From positions 1 to 55,824 of the forward strand of contig CASFRX010000038.1 in NCBI GenBank assembly GCA_949297075.1: DNA of 55,824 nucleotides. The letters run 5' to 3'. The stretch comes from an uncultured Oscillospiraceae bacterium (GTDB taxonomy: Bacteria; Bacillota; Clostridia; Oscillospirales; Acutalibacteraceae). Position 1 is the stretch's first letter; each line of letters opens with the position of its first letter. The translations under genes and the position numbers were made by a program. The notes under the pieces are model-generated. The model was not told the origin of the DNA and made no database searches. It was given only the letters and a program-made list of their open reading frames with translations. Below, in pieces: positions 17,907 through 24,946 of this stretch.

Positions 17907-19256
17907 ATGAAAAAAGCAATAATTTTTTGTTTAACTTTTGCGGTAATTTTATCCTGTTTTGCCCCTTTTTCAGCCGGAGCTGTTTATAATTCCGCAGTAG
18001 AGACCGAAACTGAGATTTTCTATATCGAAAGCTTAGATACGGGTGCGGTGCTTTTTGAGAAAAATTCAACTCAAAAAACTGCCCCTGCTTCTCTTACGAA
18101 AATCGTAACGGCGGCGCTTGCTCTCAGGCACTGCACTGATTTAAACACGGTTATTACCGTTTCCGAACACTGTATTCGCGCCCTTGACGGCACGGGAAGC
18201 TCTCTTGCAGGCATCAAGGTTGGGGAGGAAATTACAATGCGTTCCCTGCTCTATTGCCTTTTGGTCAGCTCCGCTAACGAGGCGGCTATGATTATTGCCG
18301 ATTATATAGGCGGCACGGTTGCGGATTTTGTGGCTATGATGAATGATTTTGCCGCTGAATTGGGCTGTGTCAACACTCATTTCATGAATCCTCACGGTCT
18401 TGATGACCCCGACCATTATTCCTGCGCCGCAGATATGGCGAAAATAGCGAAATATGCAATGCAGTTCCCTGTTTTTAATGAGATTACGGCAACCACGGAA
18501 TATACCCTGCCTGCAACCAACATGAACGAAGAGCGTAAAATCAACACAACTAATTTCATGATGAAGCCGGGCTACAAAGAATATTATCTTGAGGGCGCAA
18601 AGGGCATTAAAACCGGCTCAACAACCAATGCGGGCAAATGCGTTGTAACTACCGCAACCCGAAACGGCTACAGCTACCTTGCCGTTGCCATGAAGGCACC
18701 TTTTTATGATTACGATAAGGATGGCTATGATGAAAACTTCGCCTTTATGGATACTAAGAAAATGCTTGAATGGACCTTTGACAATATCAAGCTCAAAACC
18801 GTAACCGACCCATCTCGGATAATCACCGTTGCAAAGGTCAAATATGCTTGGGGCGTTGACCATGTTCGCCTTGTGCCGGCAGAGGAATATTTTGCCCTTG
18901 TTCCCGTGGGAGTGGATTCAAACAGCGTTTTGATAGAGCCTGTTGAGGGCGGTATGCCCGAAGCGCTTGAAGCTCCGATTAAAAAAGGCGATGAGGTTTG
19001 CGAGGCAGTTGTCAAATACAGCGGCGAGGAAATTGCGAGAATTAAGCTTGTTGCGGCCGAGGATATTGATTTCAGCTTGATTTTGCTTGTCTTCGGCAAG
19101 CTGGGTGACCTTGCAAAAACAACAGGCTTTAAAATATTTATTGGCTTGCTTGTCCTCGTTATAATCTTCATTATTGCGGCTAATATCTATGTGAATAATA
19201 ACAAAAAGCGCAAAAGAATAAGAATAGTAAACTACCGTGATATAAATCACCGTTGA
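17907..19256 (+). CDS. D-alanyl-D-alanine carboxypeptidase (DacA/DacF-like, S11)
   Basis: A penicillin-binding protein that trims the terminal D-Ala from peptidoglycan stem peptides outside the membrane. Its 449 residues contain a signal peptide ending near AGA-VYN (about residue 25), the peptidase S11 domain with SLTK (Ser62), SAN (Ser122) and KTG (Lys235), a C-terminal beta domain, and a membrane helix near 405-428 followed by a basic tail. I choose ATG 17907 over TTG 17901 because AGAGGA lies 7 bases before it. The gap to the divergent phosphoesterase gene is only about 70 bp, so promoters there are tightly packed. Confidence 0.92.
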   Translation: MKKAIIFCLTFAVILSCFAPFSAGAVYNSAVETETEIFYIESLDTGAVLFEKNSTQKTAPASLTKIVTAALALRHCTDLNTVITVSEHCIRALDGTGSSLAGIKVGEEITMRSLLYCLLVSSANEAAMIIADYIGGTVADFVAMMNDFAAELGCVNTHFMNPHGLDDPDHYSCAADMAKIAKYAMQFPVFNEITATTEYTLPATNMNEERKINTTNFMMKPGYKEYYLEGAKGIKTGSTTNAGKCVVTTATRNGYSYLAVAMKAPFYDYDKDGYDENFAFMDTKKMLEWTFDNIKLKTVTDPSRIITVAKVKYAWGVDHVRLVPAEEYFALVPVGVDSNSVLIEPVEGGMPEALEAPIKKGDEVCEAVVKYSGEEIARIKLVAAEDIDFSLILLVFGKLGDLAKTTGFKIFIGLLVLVIIFIIAANIYVNNNKKRKRIRIVNYRDINHR

Positions 19257-19278
19257 AGTATTGGTAAGGAGTGTTTTT

Positions 19279-22200
19279 ATGCTGACGCCGAAAATAGGCA
19301 TACTCAAGGATATGTATCATCAGCTGAGCAAATACTGTGCGGCTGAAAAGCACGAGCTTCCCCTTTGGCGCTATTCCCACGCTATGTTTGAGCAGGGTGA
19401 GTATTCTCCTCTTGAGGACAGGGGCGAAATTCACCTTGGAGACCATTGGTACACCGGCTACGACGAGGCTCATTTTTTCGCAGCCGAGTTTGTCGTTCCC
19501 GAAACAATGGCAGGCAAGGAATTGCGCCTTGAAATTAATATCGGAGGAGAATCCTTAGTTAAGGTTAACGGCAAATTTGTCGGCTCCGTTTCCTCGCTCC
19601 GCTCTGCACCGGAAAGAGGTACAATAGTCCTCGGCGAAAAGTTTAATGCAGGCGATGTGCTGAAAATTGAGATGGAAACAGGCGTTAATTCCATGGAGTT
19701 TTGCGACCCTGCAATGGACGGCGCAAAGCAGACGGAATACACCTTTGCATCAGCATATATTCTTGTGCCCGATGAGGAGTGCGAGGGCTATTGGTATGAC
19801 CTTGAAGTGGCTTTCCAGGCTCTTGAATTTATCAAAGATGAACATATTTACAGCCTTGTATATAAGGCGATTGACGATAGCCTCCATGTAGTTGATTACG
19901 ATTTTGAAGAGCCGCAGGTAAGGCAGAGCATTGTAAAAGCCCGAAAGCTCTACGGCGAAATGCTTGCGAAAATCCCGTGGTCGGCTACATCAAAGGTTAT
20001 TTTGACAGGTCACAGCCATATTGATGTTGCTTGGCTTTGGAGGATTCAGGAGAGCATCCGCAAGAGCGCACGCACATTCTCGAATGTTGTTTCTCTCATG
20101 GATAAATATCCTGAAATGACCTTCGGCCAGAGCCAGGCCGTGCTATACCATATGACGAAGAAATATTATCCCGATATCTATGAAAGGATTAAGGAAAAGG
20201 TTGCCGCCGGTCAGTGGGATATTTGCGGAAATGTTTGGGTTGAAGCTGATACAAATGTGGCTTCCGGCGAAGCTCTTATCCGTCAGGTGCTGTACGGCAC
20301 CGAGTTTTTCCAAAAGGAATTTGGCAAGGTTTCAAAGACCTATTGGCTGCCTGACTGTTTCGGCTTTACTTGGGCATTGCCGCAGATTATCAAGCGCTGC
20401 GGTATGACTAATTTCATCACATCGAAGCTTTCATATAACGATACAAATAAATTCCCCTTTAATATGTTCCGCTGGCAGGGTAACGATGGCACTCAAGTTA
20501 TGGCTCATATGATGCACCCCGGCTATAACGGTGTTTTCTCCGTTTCCGAGCTTATGACTGCGGACAGAGAATGTAACAATAAAGAACAGCTTGATACCGC
20601 CATGGGTATGTACGGTTACGGTGACGGCGGCGGCGGACCCACAAATTGGATGCTGGAGAGGGGAAGGCGTTTGCAGAATTTCCCCGGTCTGCCCAAGGCT
20701 GAAATCGGCCATGTGGACGATTTCTTTGAAATCACCGCACAGAAAGCGGAAGAGCTTCCTGTCTGGAACGGCGAAATGTACTATGAAAACCACAGAGGCA
20801 CATTCACAAGTCAGGCTTTTGTCAAGAAGAACAACCGCCGTGGTGAATACGCAATCGAGCGCAATGAAATGCTTGGAGTAATTGCCCAAAAAATATGCGG
20901 CGCAGAATATCAGAGAGAAAAAATCGAAACAGCATGGCAGCTGCTTCTTACCAATCAGTTTCATGATATTTTGCCCGGCTCCTCAATTCACGCTGTGTTT
21001 GAGGACTGCAAAAAAGAATATGCGCTTCTTCGCAAAATGAACAGGGAGCTGAGAGATGACCTGCTTGCCCTTCTCAATGCTCAGGTTAAGACAGAGGGCG
21101 ACAGCATTGTTTGCTGGAACCTTTTGAGCTGTGAAAACGCTATGCCCATTCAGGTAGAAACGGCGGATAACAGTCTTGTGCCTCTGGGTGAAGACGGCAA
21201 GGCTCTGCCTCATGTTTTTGAAAGACAAGAAGACGGCTATCTTCTCACCTTTACCCCCGATGAACCTCTGCCTGTGTTCGGCTTCAAGGTGTTTAAGCTT
21301 GGCAAAGCCGAGTTGGATTGCGACAGCGTAACCGCAACTCAAAGTCTGCTCGAAAACAGCAGGTTGAAAGTTGAATTTGACGAAAACGGCATAATCACAA
21401 GCATTTTCGATAAGGTGAACTCAAGAGAAGTTCTTGACGGTAAAGGCAATCTTCTCACCGTTGCCCTTGATAAATGTATCCATGAAACAGCGTGGAACTT
21501 GGAGCTCAACTACAAAAAGAAGGTTTGGGAGCTTGAAAAGGCAGAGAGCGTAAAGGTACTTGAGGCTAACGCACAAAGGGGCGTAATTGAAACAGTAAGA
21601 ACCTTCAACAAATCCAAAATCACTCAGAAAATCATACTCAACCGTGACAGCGATATGCTGCTCTTTGATACCGAGGTTGATTGGCACGAGACGGATAAGG
21701 TTCTCAAGGCTGAGTTCAATGTCGCCGTTATTGATACGGACGCTACATATAATATTGCTCACGGCGCAATTAAGCGGCCTACACATTGGAACACAAGCTT
21801 TGATTATACCCGTTTTGAGGTTGCGGCTCATAAGTGGGCTGACCTCTCCGAGGGCGGCTACGGCGTCAGCTTGCTCAACGATTGTAAGTACGGCTACGAT
21901 ATCCACAACAGCCGCATGAGAATTACCCTTATGCGTGCGCCCACCTGCCCCGACAGAACAGGTGACCACGGCATAAACACCTTTGTATATGCCCTGTATC
22001 CCCACAAAAACGGCTGGCAGGATGCCGAAACAGTCAAAAACGGACTCAGGCTCAATCAGCCTGCAATCTCAAGCATAGTGACGGCTCAAAAGGGCGTCCT
22101 TGAAAGCGGCTGGTCAATGCTTGAAATCAGCGGAGATAACTTTGCTGTTGACTGCATAAAGCCTGCACAGGACGGCAGGGGAATTATTATCCGCCTTGCG

Positions 22201-22368
22201 GAGGAGGAGCGCCGCAGAGGCACCGCAAAGCTCACCTGGAAGCTCGGCGGTAAAACAGTCACCGAGTGCAATATGATTGAGCAGGACGAGGAGGAAATCG
22301 CCTTTGACGGCGAAAGCTTCGAGTTCAGCTACAGACCCTTTGAGGTTAAAACTTTCAGAATTTACTAA
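19279..22368 (+). CDS. Alpha-mannosidase, glycoside hydrolase family 38
   Basis: A retaining exo-alpha-mannosidase of 1029 residues, likely cytoplasmic because no signal peptide is seen. The zinc-dependent GH38 catalytic domain contains GHSHIDVAWLWRIQE (His245, Asp249) and WLPDCFGFTWALPQI, where Asp359 is the expected nucleophile. EADTNVASGEALIRQ and the HDILPGSSIHAV helix-domain motif complete the catalytic half, and C-terminal beta domains run to the end. ATG 19279 has TAAGGAG 7 bases before; an in-frame TTG at 19261 is less likely. It probably acts on mannose chains from host N-glycans or fungal mannan taken up as oligosaccharides. A transporter is not next to it. Confidence 0.95.
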   Translation: MLTPKIGILKDMYHQLSKYCAAEKHELPLWRYSHAMFEQGEYSPLEDRGEIHLGDHWYTGYDEAHFFAAEFVVPETMAGKELRLEINIGGESLVKVNGKFVGSVSSLRSAPERGTIVLGEKFNAGDVLKIEMETGVNSMEFCDPAMDGAKQTEYTFASAYILVPDEECEGYWYDLEVAFQALEFIKDEHIYSLVYKAIDDSLHVVDYDFEEPQVRQSIVKARKLYGEMLAKIPWSATSKVILTGHSHIDVAWLWRIQESIRKSARTFSNVVSLMDKYPEMTFGQSQAVLYHMTKKYYPDIYERIKEKVAAGQWDICGNVWVEADTNVASGEALIRQVLYGTEFFQKEFGKVSKTYWLPDCFGFTWALPQIIKRCGMTNFITSKLSYNDTNKFPFNMFRWQGNDGTQVMAHMMHPGYNGVFSVSELMTADRECNNKEQLDTAMGMYGYGDGGGGPTNWMLERGRRLQNFPGLPKAEIGHVDDFFEITAQKAEELPVWNGEMYYENHRGTFTSQAFVKKNNRRGEYAIERNEMLGVIAQKICGAEYQREKIETAWQLLLTNQFHDILPGSSIHAVFEDCKKEYALLRKMNRELRDDLLALLNAQVKTEGDSIVCWNLLSCENAMPIQVETADNSLVPLGEDGKALPHVFERQEDGYLLTFTPDEPLPVFGFKVFKLGKAELDCDSVTATQSLLENSRLKVEFDENGIITSIFDKVNSREVLDGKGNLLTVALDKCIHETAWNLELNYKKKVWELEKAESVKVLEANAQRGVIETVRTFNKSKITQKIILNRDSDMLLFDTEVDWHETDKVLKAEFNVAVIDTDATYNIAHGAIKRPTHWNTSFDYTRFEVAAHKWADLSEGGYGVSLLNDCKYGYDIHNSRMRITLMRAPTCPDRTGDHGINTFVYALYPHKNGWQDAETVKNGLRLNQPAISSIVTAQKGVLESGWSMLEISGDNFAVDCIKPAQDGRGIIIRLAEEERRRGTAKLTWKLGGKTVTECNMIEQDEEEIAFDGESFEFSYRPFEVKTFRIY

Positions 22369-22373
22369 AATTT

Positions 22374-22413
22374 TCGGGGCGGCAGAAGCTGCCCCAATGT
22401 TTTTTAATTTTTT
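22374..22413 (+). terminator. Terminator of the alpha-mannosidase gene
   Basis: GGCGGCAG pairs with CTGCCCC (one bulge) just after the stop codon and is followed by TTTTTTAATTTTTTT. Confidence 0.7.
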
Positions 22414-22424
22414 TCGTAAAACGC

Positions 22425-22453
22425 TTGACTTTTATGAAATAAGTGGATATAAT
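22425..22453 (+). promoter_or_regulatory. Promoter of tRNA-Gln
   Basis: TTGACT 22425-22430 and TATAAT 22448-22453 with a 17-bp spacer; the tRNA starts 13 bases after the -10 box. Confidence 0.8.
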
Positions 22454-22465
22454 ATACTTCGTCGT

Positions 22466-22539
22466 TGGGGAATAGTGTAACGGTAGCACGACAGACTCTG
22501 ACTCTGTTTGTTGGGGTTCGAATCCCTATTCCCCAGCCA
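22466..22539 (+). tRNA. tRNA-Gln (anticodon CTG), CCA encoded
   Basis: A cloverleaf folds fully: acceptor TGGGGAA/TTCCCCA, D arm around TAACGGTAG, anticodon arm ACAGA-CTCTGAC-TCTGT with anticodon CTG, and T arm TGGGG-TTCGAAT-CCCTA. The discriminator G and CCA are present in the DNA. It decodes CAG. It is a single tRNA with its own promoter and terminator. Confidence 0.95.
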
Positions 22540-22554
22540 ATTATTATGAATTAC

Positions 22555-22591
22555 GGACAGGCTGTTGCAATGCAACTGCTTGTCCTTTTTT
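22555..22591 (+). terminator. Terminator of tRNA-Gln
   Basis: A two-tier hairpin, with outer GGACA/TGTCC and inner GTTGCA/TGCAAC, followed by a run of T. Confidence 0.8.
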
Positions 22592-22748
22592 ATTTTGCAT
22601 TTTTCATTAGCACCAACCAAGAAATGTTTTGGTTGCCGTTGATTTATATACAGGAGAATTTCATGTTGAAAGCGAAAATACAGATAAGTAAATTATTATT
22701 TTAAATGTAATGAATTTGATTTTGTAGGGGACGGATTTCTGTCCAAGC

Positions 22749-22801
22749 AAAAAAACAAGGCACTACTTGCAGATTGTTGCTTCTGTTTGTAATGCCTTGT
22801 T
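22749..22801 (-). terminator. Terminator of the aconitase-X genes (likely bidirectional)
   Basis: AACAAGGCA (22754-22762) pairs with TGCCTTGTT (22793-22801). On the minus strand seven T follow; a T-rich tract also follows on the plus strand. Confidence 0.75.
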
Positions 22802-22845
22802 TTATTTTTTAGCTTATTTGAATTGCAGCGCAGATTTTTATTGAA

Positions 22846-23286
22846 TTATTCAACTGTTACGGTGCCGTCTTCTGCAACTGTAATCTTCATGCCGTCCTTA
22901 ACATAGCTGAGGAACTCATCGCCGAGGCAGTCAATAACGGGCATGGGAGAATCTGTCCATACAGCTCCGAGAACTGCGCCTGCACAAGCAAGAGAGTCAA
23001 TGTGCTCTGAGAAAAGCATGCAGGCAGGGTTTCTTTCCATAACCTTTGCACAGTAGAGAACCATGCCGCCCGTTGTGGAGCCGATTGTCTGGGGCAGGCA
23101 GAGAGCTGTGCCAACCATGGGTTTCTGGAAGAGATCGGAGTTGTTCTGGTCGCCGCACTTAGCCTGCTTGTCGCCGAACTGAAGCGCATTCTGAAAGGAA
23201 GCAAGAGTGTTGAAACCGCCGTGAGAAACAAGGGCAGGTGCAGTGCATTTGCCGGGAACTACGGGGCGTCCTTTAAACTGTTTCAT
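22846..23286 (-). CDS. Aconitase X swivel subunit (DUF126)
   Basis: The small subunit (146 residues) of a two-part AcnX-type dehydratase. It carries the swivel domain that closes the active site of the large subunit. The start MKQFKGRPVVPGKCTAPALVSHGGFN and the motif TTGGMVLYCAKVMERNPACMLFSEHIDSLACAGAVLG match the DUF126 pattern, including the Gly/Ser-rich segment 'IGSTTGGMVLY'. Its ATG at 23286 follows the large-subunit stop by one base, with GGAGGTAAAG inside the end of that gene as ribosome binding site, so translation is coupled. Known two-subunit enzymes include cis-3-hydroxyproline dehydratase and archaeal phosphomevalonate dehydratase; the substrate here is unknown. Confidence 0.9.
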   Translation of the reverse strand: MKQFKGRPVVPGKCTAPALVSHGGFNTLASFQNALQFGDKQAKCGDQNNSDLFQKPMVGTALCLPQTIGSTTGGMVLYCAKVMERNPACMLFSEHIDSLACAGAVLGAVWTDSPMPVIDCLGDEFLSYVKDGMKITVAEDGTVTVE

Positions 23287-23287
23287 C

Positions 23288-24574
23288 TTACTTTACCTCC
23301 TTTGTGATTATATCGAGAATCTGCTCGCTTCTGTAGTAACGAGCTGTTGTGTATGTGCGGAGCTTATTGGAGTTTGTGATGACAGGCATCTTCTTGCACA
23401 GGGGGTTATTCATGTACATAAGCGGACAAATGTAGCTGAGAATAACACCTGTATCAGCAAGCTTTTTAGCATAAGGAGTTTTGTTAAATTCCTCGATAAC
23501 TGCGGGAGCTGCTGTGAAAACTGTGGGAACGGAAACCTTTTTAAGACCGTTCTTTTTAAGAGCGTCGGCAACATTATCGGTCCACTCAACAAGCTGTGCG
23601 TGTGAAAGGTGAGGACAGCCTACGAAGCAGAGCTTGGGAGCTGCGTCCTTGTTCTTCCACATGACAGGATAGTTCGCCTGCACTCTTTCAAGCTCAGCAT
23701 CGTCAATGACATAAACTTGTGCATTTTCTGCAATGAGGCTTTCGCCAAGCTCAACAGCTTCGGGAGTAAGGTTAGCTATATGGTAGAGACCTACAGCGCC
23801 GTTTGAAGCGGTAGCGGCACCGAAATCTTTAAGGTATGCCTTAGTGTCGCCGTTAAGCTCCGTGCCTATCCACCGGTCAAGACCCTTGATATAGGGAACA
23901 TCTTCCATAACCTTCATGCCGATTGCTGAGCCGAGAATCTGTGCTTCGGGCTTCTTTGTTGTCTTAACTTCAACAATCCAGGTTGCCTTTCTGCCCTCAT
24001 CTGTTACAAGGCCAAAATAGGGAACCTTGCCGACAATGGAGCCGAAAAGCTCAATAATACCGGAGTTGCGGTTGCAGCGGGCGCCGATAACGGAGTTGGC
24101 GTAAACAACTGCGGAGGACTCAGCCCATGAAAGAACCTCGCCTTTCTTGGGGATATTGCCTACCTCGTCCATGTAGCATGTGCAGGTGTAGGATTTTTCG
24201 TCGATAAGACCGAGCTTTTTCAGCTGAGCATCGTAGCTGTTCTGCATGGAGTACATGAACTTGTTGAAAACTAACTTCTGAAGGAAGTTTGCGGGAACCT
24301 TGGGGTCGAGAGGCTTGGGGTCAACTGAGAATTTCTGGTCGGAAAGTGCGCCGCCGGCGATAAGCTGATCCATAAGGTCATAAACAGGGCTCATAACCTT
24401 AAGACCAAAGCTTGTAACAAGGTGACCCATTTTGCTCTCAACGGGCACCATCTTTGTTGCGCCGAAAGCGTCGCCGTACATAACAAGGGTTTTCATAACC
24501 TTTGCCATTGCTTCGCCCTTTTCGCCGTTGAGAATGGCTATCTCATCGTCAGTGAGCTGCATTTTGTAGTTCAT
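23288..24574 (-). CDS. Aconitase X catalytic subunit (DUF521), divergent
   Basis: The large subunit (428 residues) of an AcnX-family Fe-S hydro-lyase. The family core is clear: AESSAVVYANSVIGARCNRNSG (start near residue 151), GKVPYFGLVTDEGRKATWIVEV, CFVGCPHLSHAQL and ICPLM...TNSNK near the C-terminus. Cysteines in TCTC, GARC, FVGC and YIC are candidate Fe-S ligands. The N-terminal part departs from the usual pattern. From memory most members have a Pro-Thr-Thr-x-Asn type substrate loop, while here the equivalent stretch reads FSVDPKPLDPKVP, and ARCN replaces the usual ARTN. This points to a different substrate. AAAGGGGA precedes ATG 24574. The gene is preceded by a long hairpin and a small peptide gene. 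Confidence 0.88.
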   Translation of the reverse strand: MNYKMQLTDDEIAILNGEKGEAMAKVMKTLVMYGDAFGATKMVPVESKMGHLVTSFGLKVMSPVYDLMDQLIAGGALSDQKFSVDPKPLDPKVPANFLQKLVFNKFMYSMQNSYDAQLKKLGLIDEKSYTCTCYMDEVGNIPKKGEVLSWAESSAVVYANSVIGARCNRNSGIIELFGSIVGKVPYFGLVTDEGRKATWIVEVKTTKKPEAQILGSAIGMKVMEDVPYIKGLDRWIGTELNGDTKAYLKDFGAATASNGAVGLYHIANLTPEAVELGESLIAENAQVYVIDDAELERVQANYPVMWKNKDAAPKLCFVGCPHLSHAQLVEWTDNVADALKKNGLKKVSVPTVFTAAPAVIEEFNKTPYAKKLADTGVILSYICPLMYMNNPLCKKMPVITNSNKLRTYTTARYYRSEQILDIITKEVK

Positions 24575-24625
24575 TGTTTATTATCCCCTTTCATGATTTT
24601 GAAAGTATTATTTTATAAAATTTGA

Positions 24626-24663
24626 CTGTCGGCCACGCCGAAAGAAATCAGCATGGCCGACAG
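24626..24663 (-). promoter_or_regulatory. 10-bp perfect inverted repeat in the aconitase-X leader
   Basis: CTGTCGGCCA (24626-24635) and TGGCCGACAG (24654-24663) form a strong hairpin with an 18-base loop that can add two more G-C pairs. It lies between the small peptide gene and the aconitase-X start, 52 bases before the latter. On the minus strand it is followed by TCAAATTTTATAAAA, a weak T tract, so it could be a leaky terminator, attenuator or RNA-processing boundary. On the plus strand the two six-T runs lie further away. Confidence 0.6.
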
Positions 24664-24715
24664 GTACTGAATTTTTTGATTTTTTAAAGCGGCGGATTAA
24701 TACACCCTGCCGTTT

Positions 24716-24820
24716 TTACGGAAGAGCATCAAAGAATTTCTGAGCAATTTCGCCAAATTCATAAAGGAAATCTTTAAGCCACTCAAGAATATCGAAAAAT
24801 TTGTTGATGAAATCTGCCAT
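24716..24820 (-). CDS. 34-residue amphipathic, aromatic-rich small protein
   Basis: A short gene with strong start signals: AAGGAGG (24829-24835) lies 8 bases before ATG 24820, and a promoter with a 17-bp spacer stands upstream. The product begins MADFINKFFDILEWLKDFLY and ends with a FFDALP tail. Hydrophobic residues fall at i, i+3/4 (4, 5, 8, 9, 12, 15, 18, 19, 22, 25, 26, 29, 30, 33), so it should form one long amphipathic helix. Nine of 34 residues are Phe, Trp or Tyr; 7 are acidic and 3 are Lys, net about -4. There is no signal peptide, Cys or GG leader. It resembles in style small membrane-surface peptides such as phenol-soluble modulins, but I recognise no family. It lies between the flavoprotein gene and aconitase X on the same strand. 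Confidence 0.72.
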   Translation of the reverse strand: MADFINKFFDILEWLKDFLYEFGEIAQKFFDALP

Positions 24821-24864
24821 CTTTTTGTCCTCCTTTGATTAAAATTTTGTTTCTTAATTACTCG

Positions 24865-24878
24865 ACGGGATTTCCCGT
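24865..24878. promoter_or_regulatory. 14-bp palindrome at the small-peptide transcription start
   Basis: ACGGGATTTCCCGT (ACGGGA/TCCCGT around two bases) begins about 8 bases past the -10 box of the minus-strand promoter, so it covers the expected transcription start. It could be a repressor operator or a 5' stabilising hairpin. Confidence 0.45.
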
Positions 24879-24885
24879 TAACCAA

Positions 24886-24914
24886 ATTTTAACACATTGT
24901 GAACAAAAATTCAA
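24886..24914 (-). promoter_or_regulatory. Promoter of the small peptide/aconitase-X unit
   Basis: On the minus strand TTGAAT (24914-24909) and TAAAAT (24891-24886) with a 17-bp spacer. It stands directly ahead of the 34-residue gene, so that gene need not depend on the flavoprotein promoter. Confidence 0.6.
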
Positions 24915-24946
24915 TACCATATTTAATTTTTTAGGTTACAAACCGA

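Noticed and set aside
22663..22704. A 13-residue frame with AGGAG upstream after the tRNA-Gln terminator.
   Set aside because: Too short, no promoter nearby and no recognisable composition.
24691..24891. A 62-codon frame on the minus strand overlapping the 34-residue gene in another frame.
   Set aside because: It starts at the promoter -10 box with no ribosome binding site and runs through the AAGGAGG of the smaller gene; composition is random.
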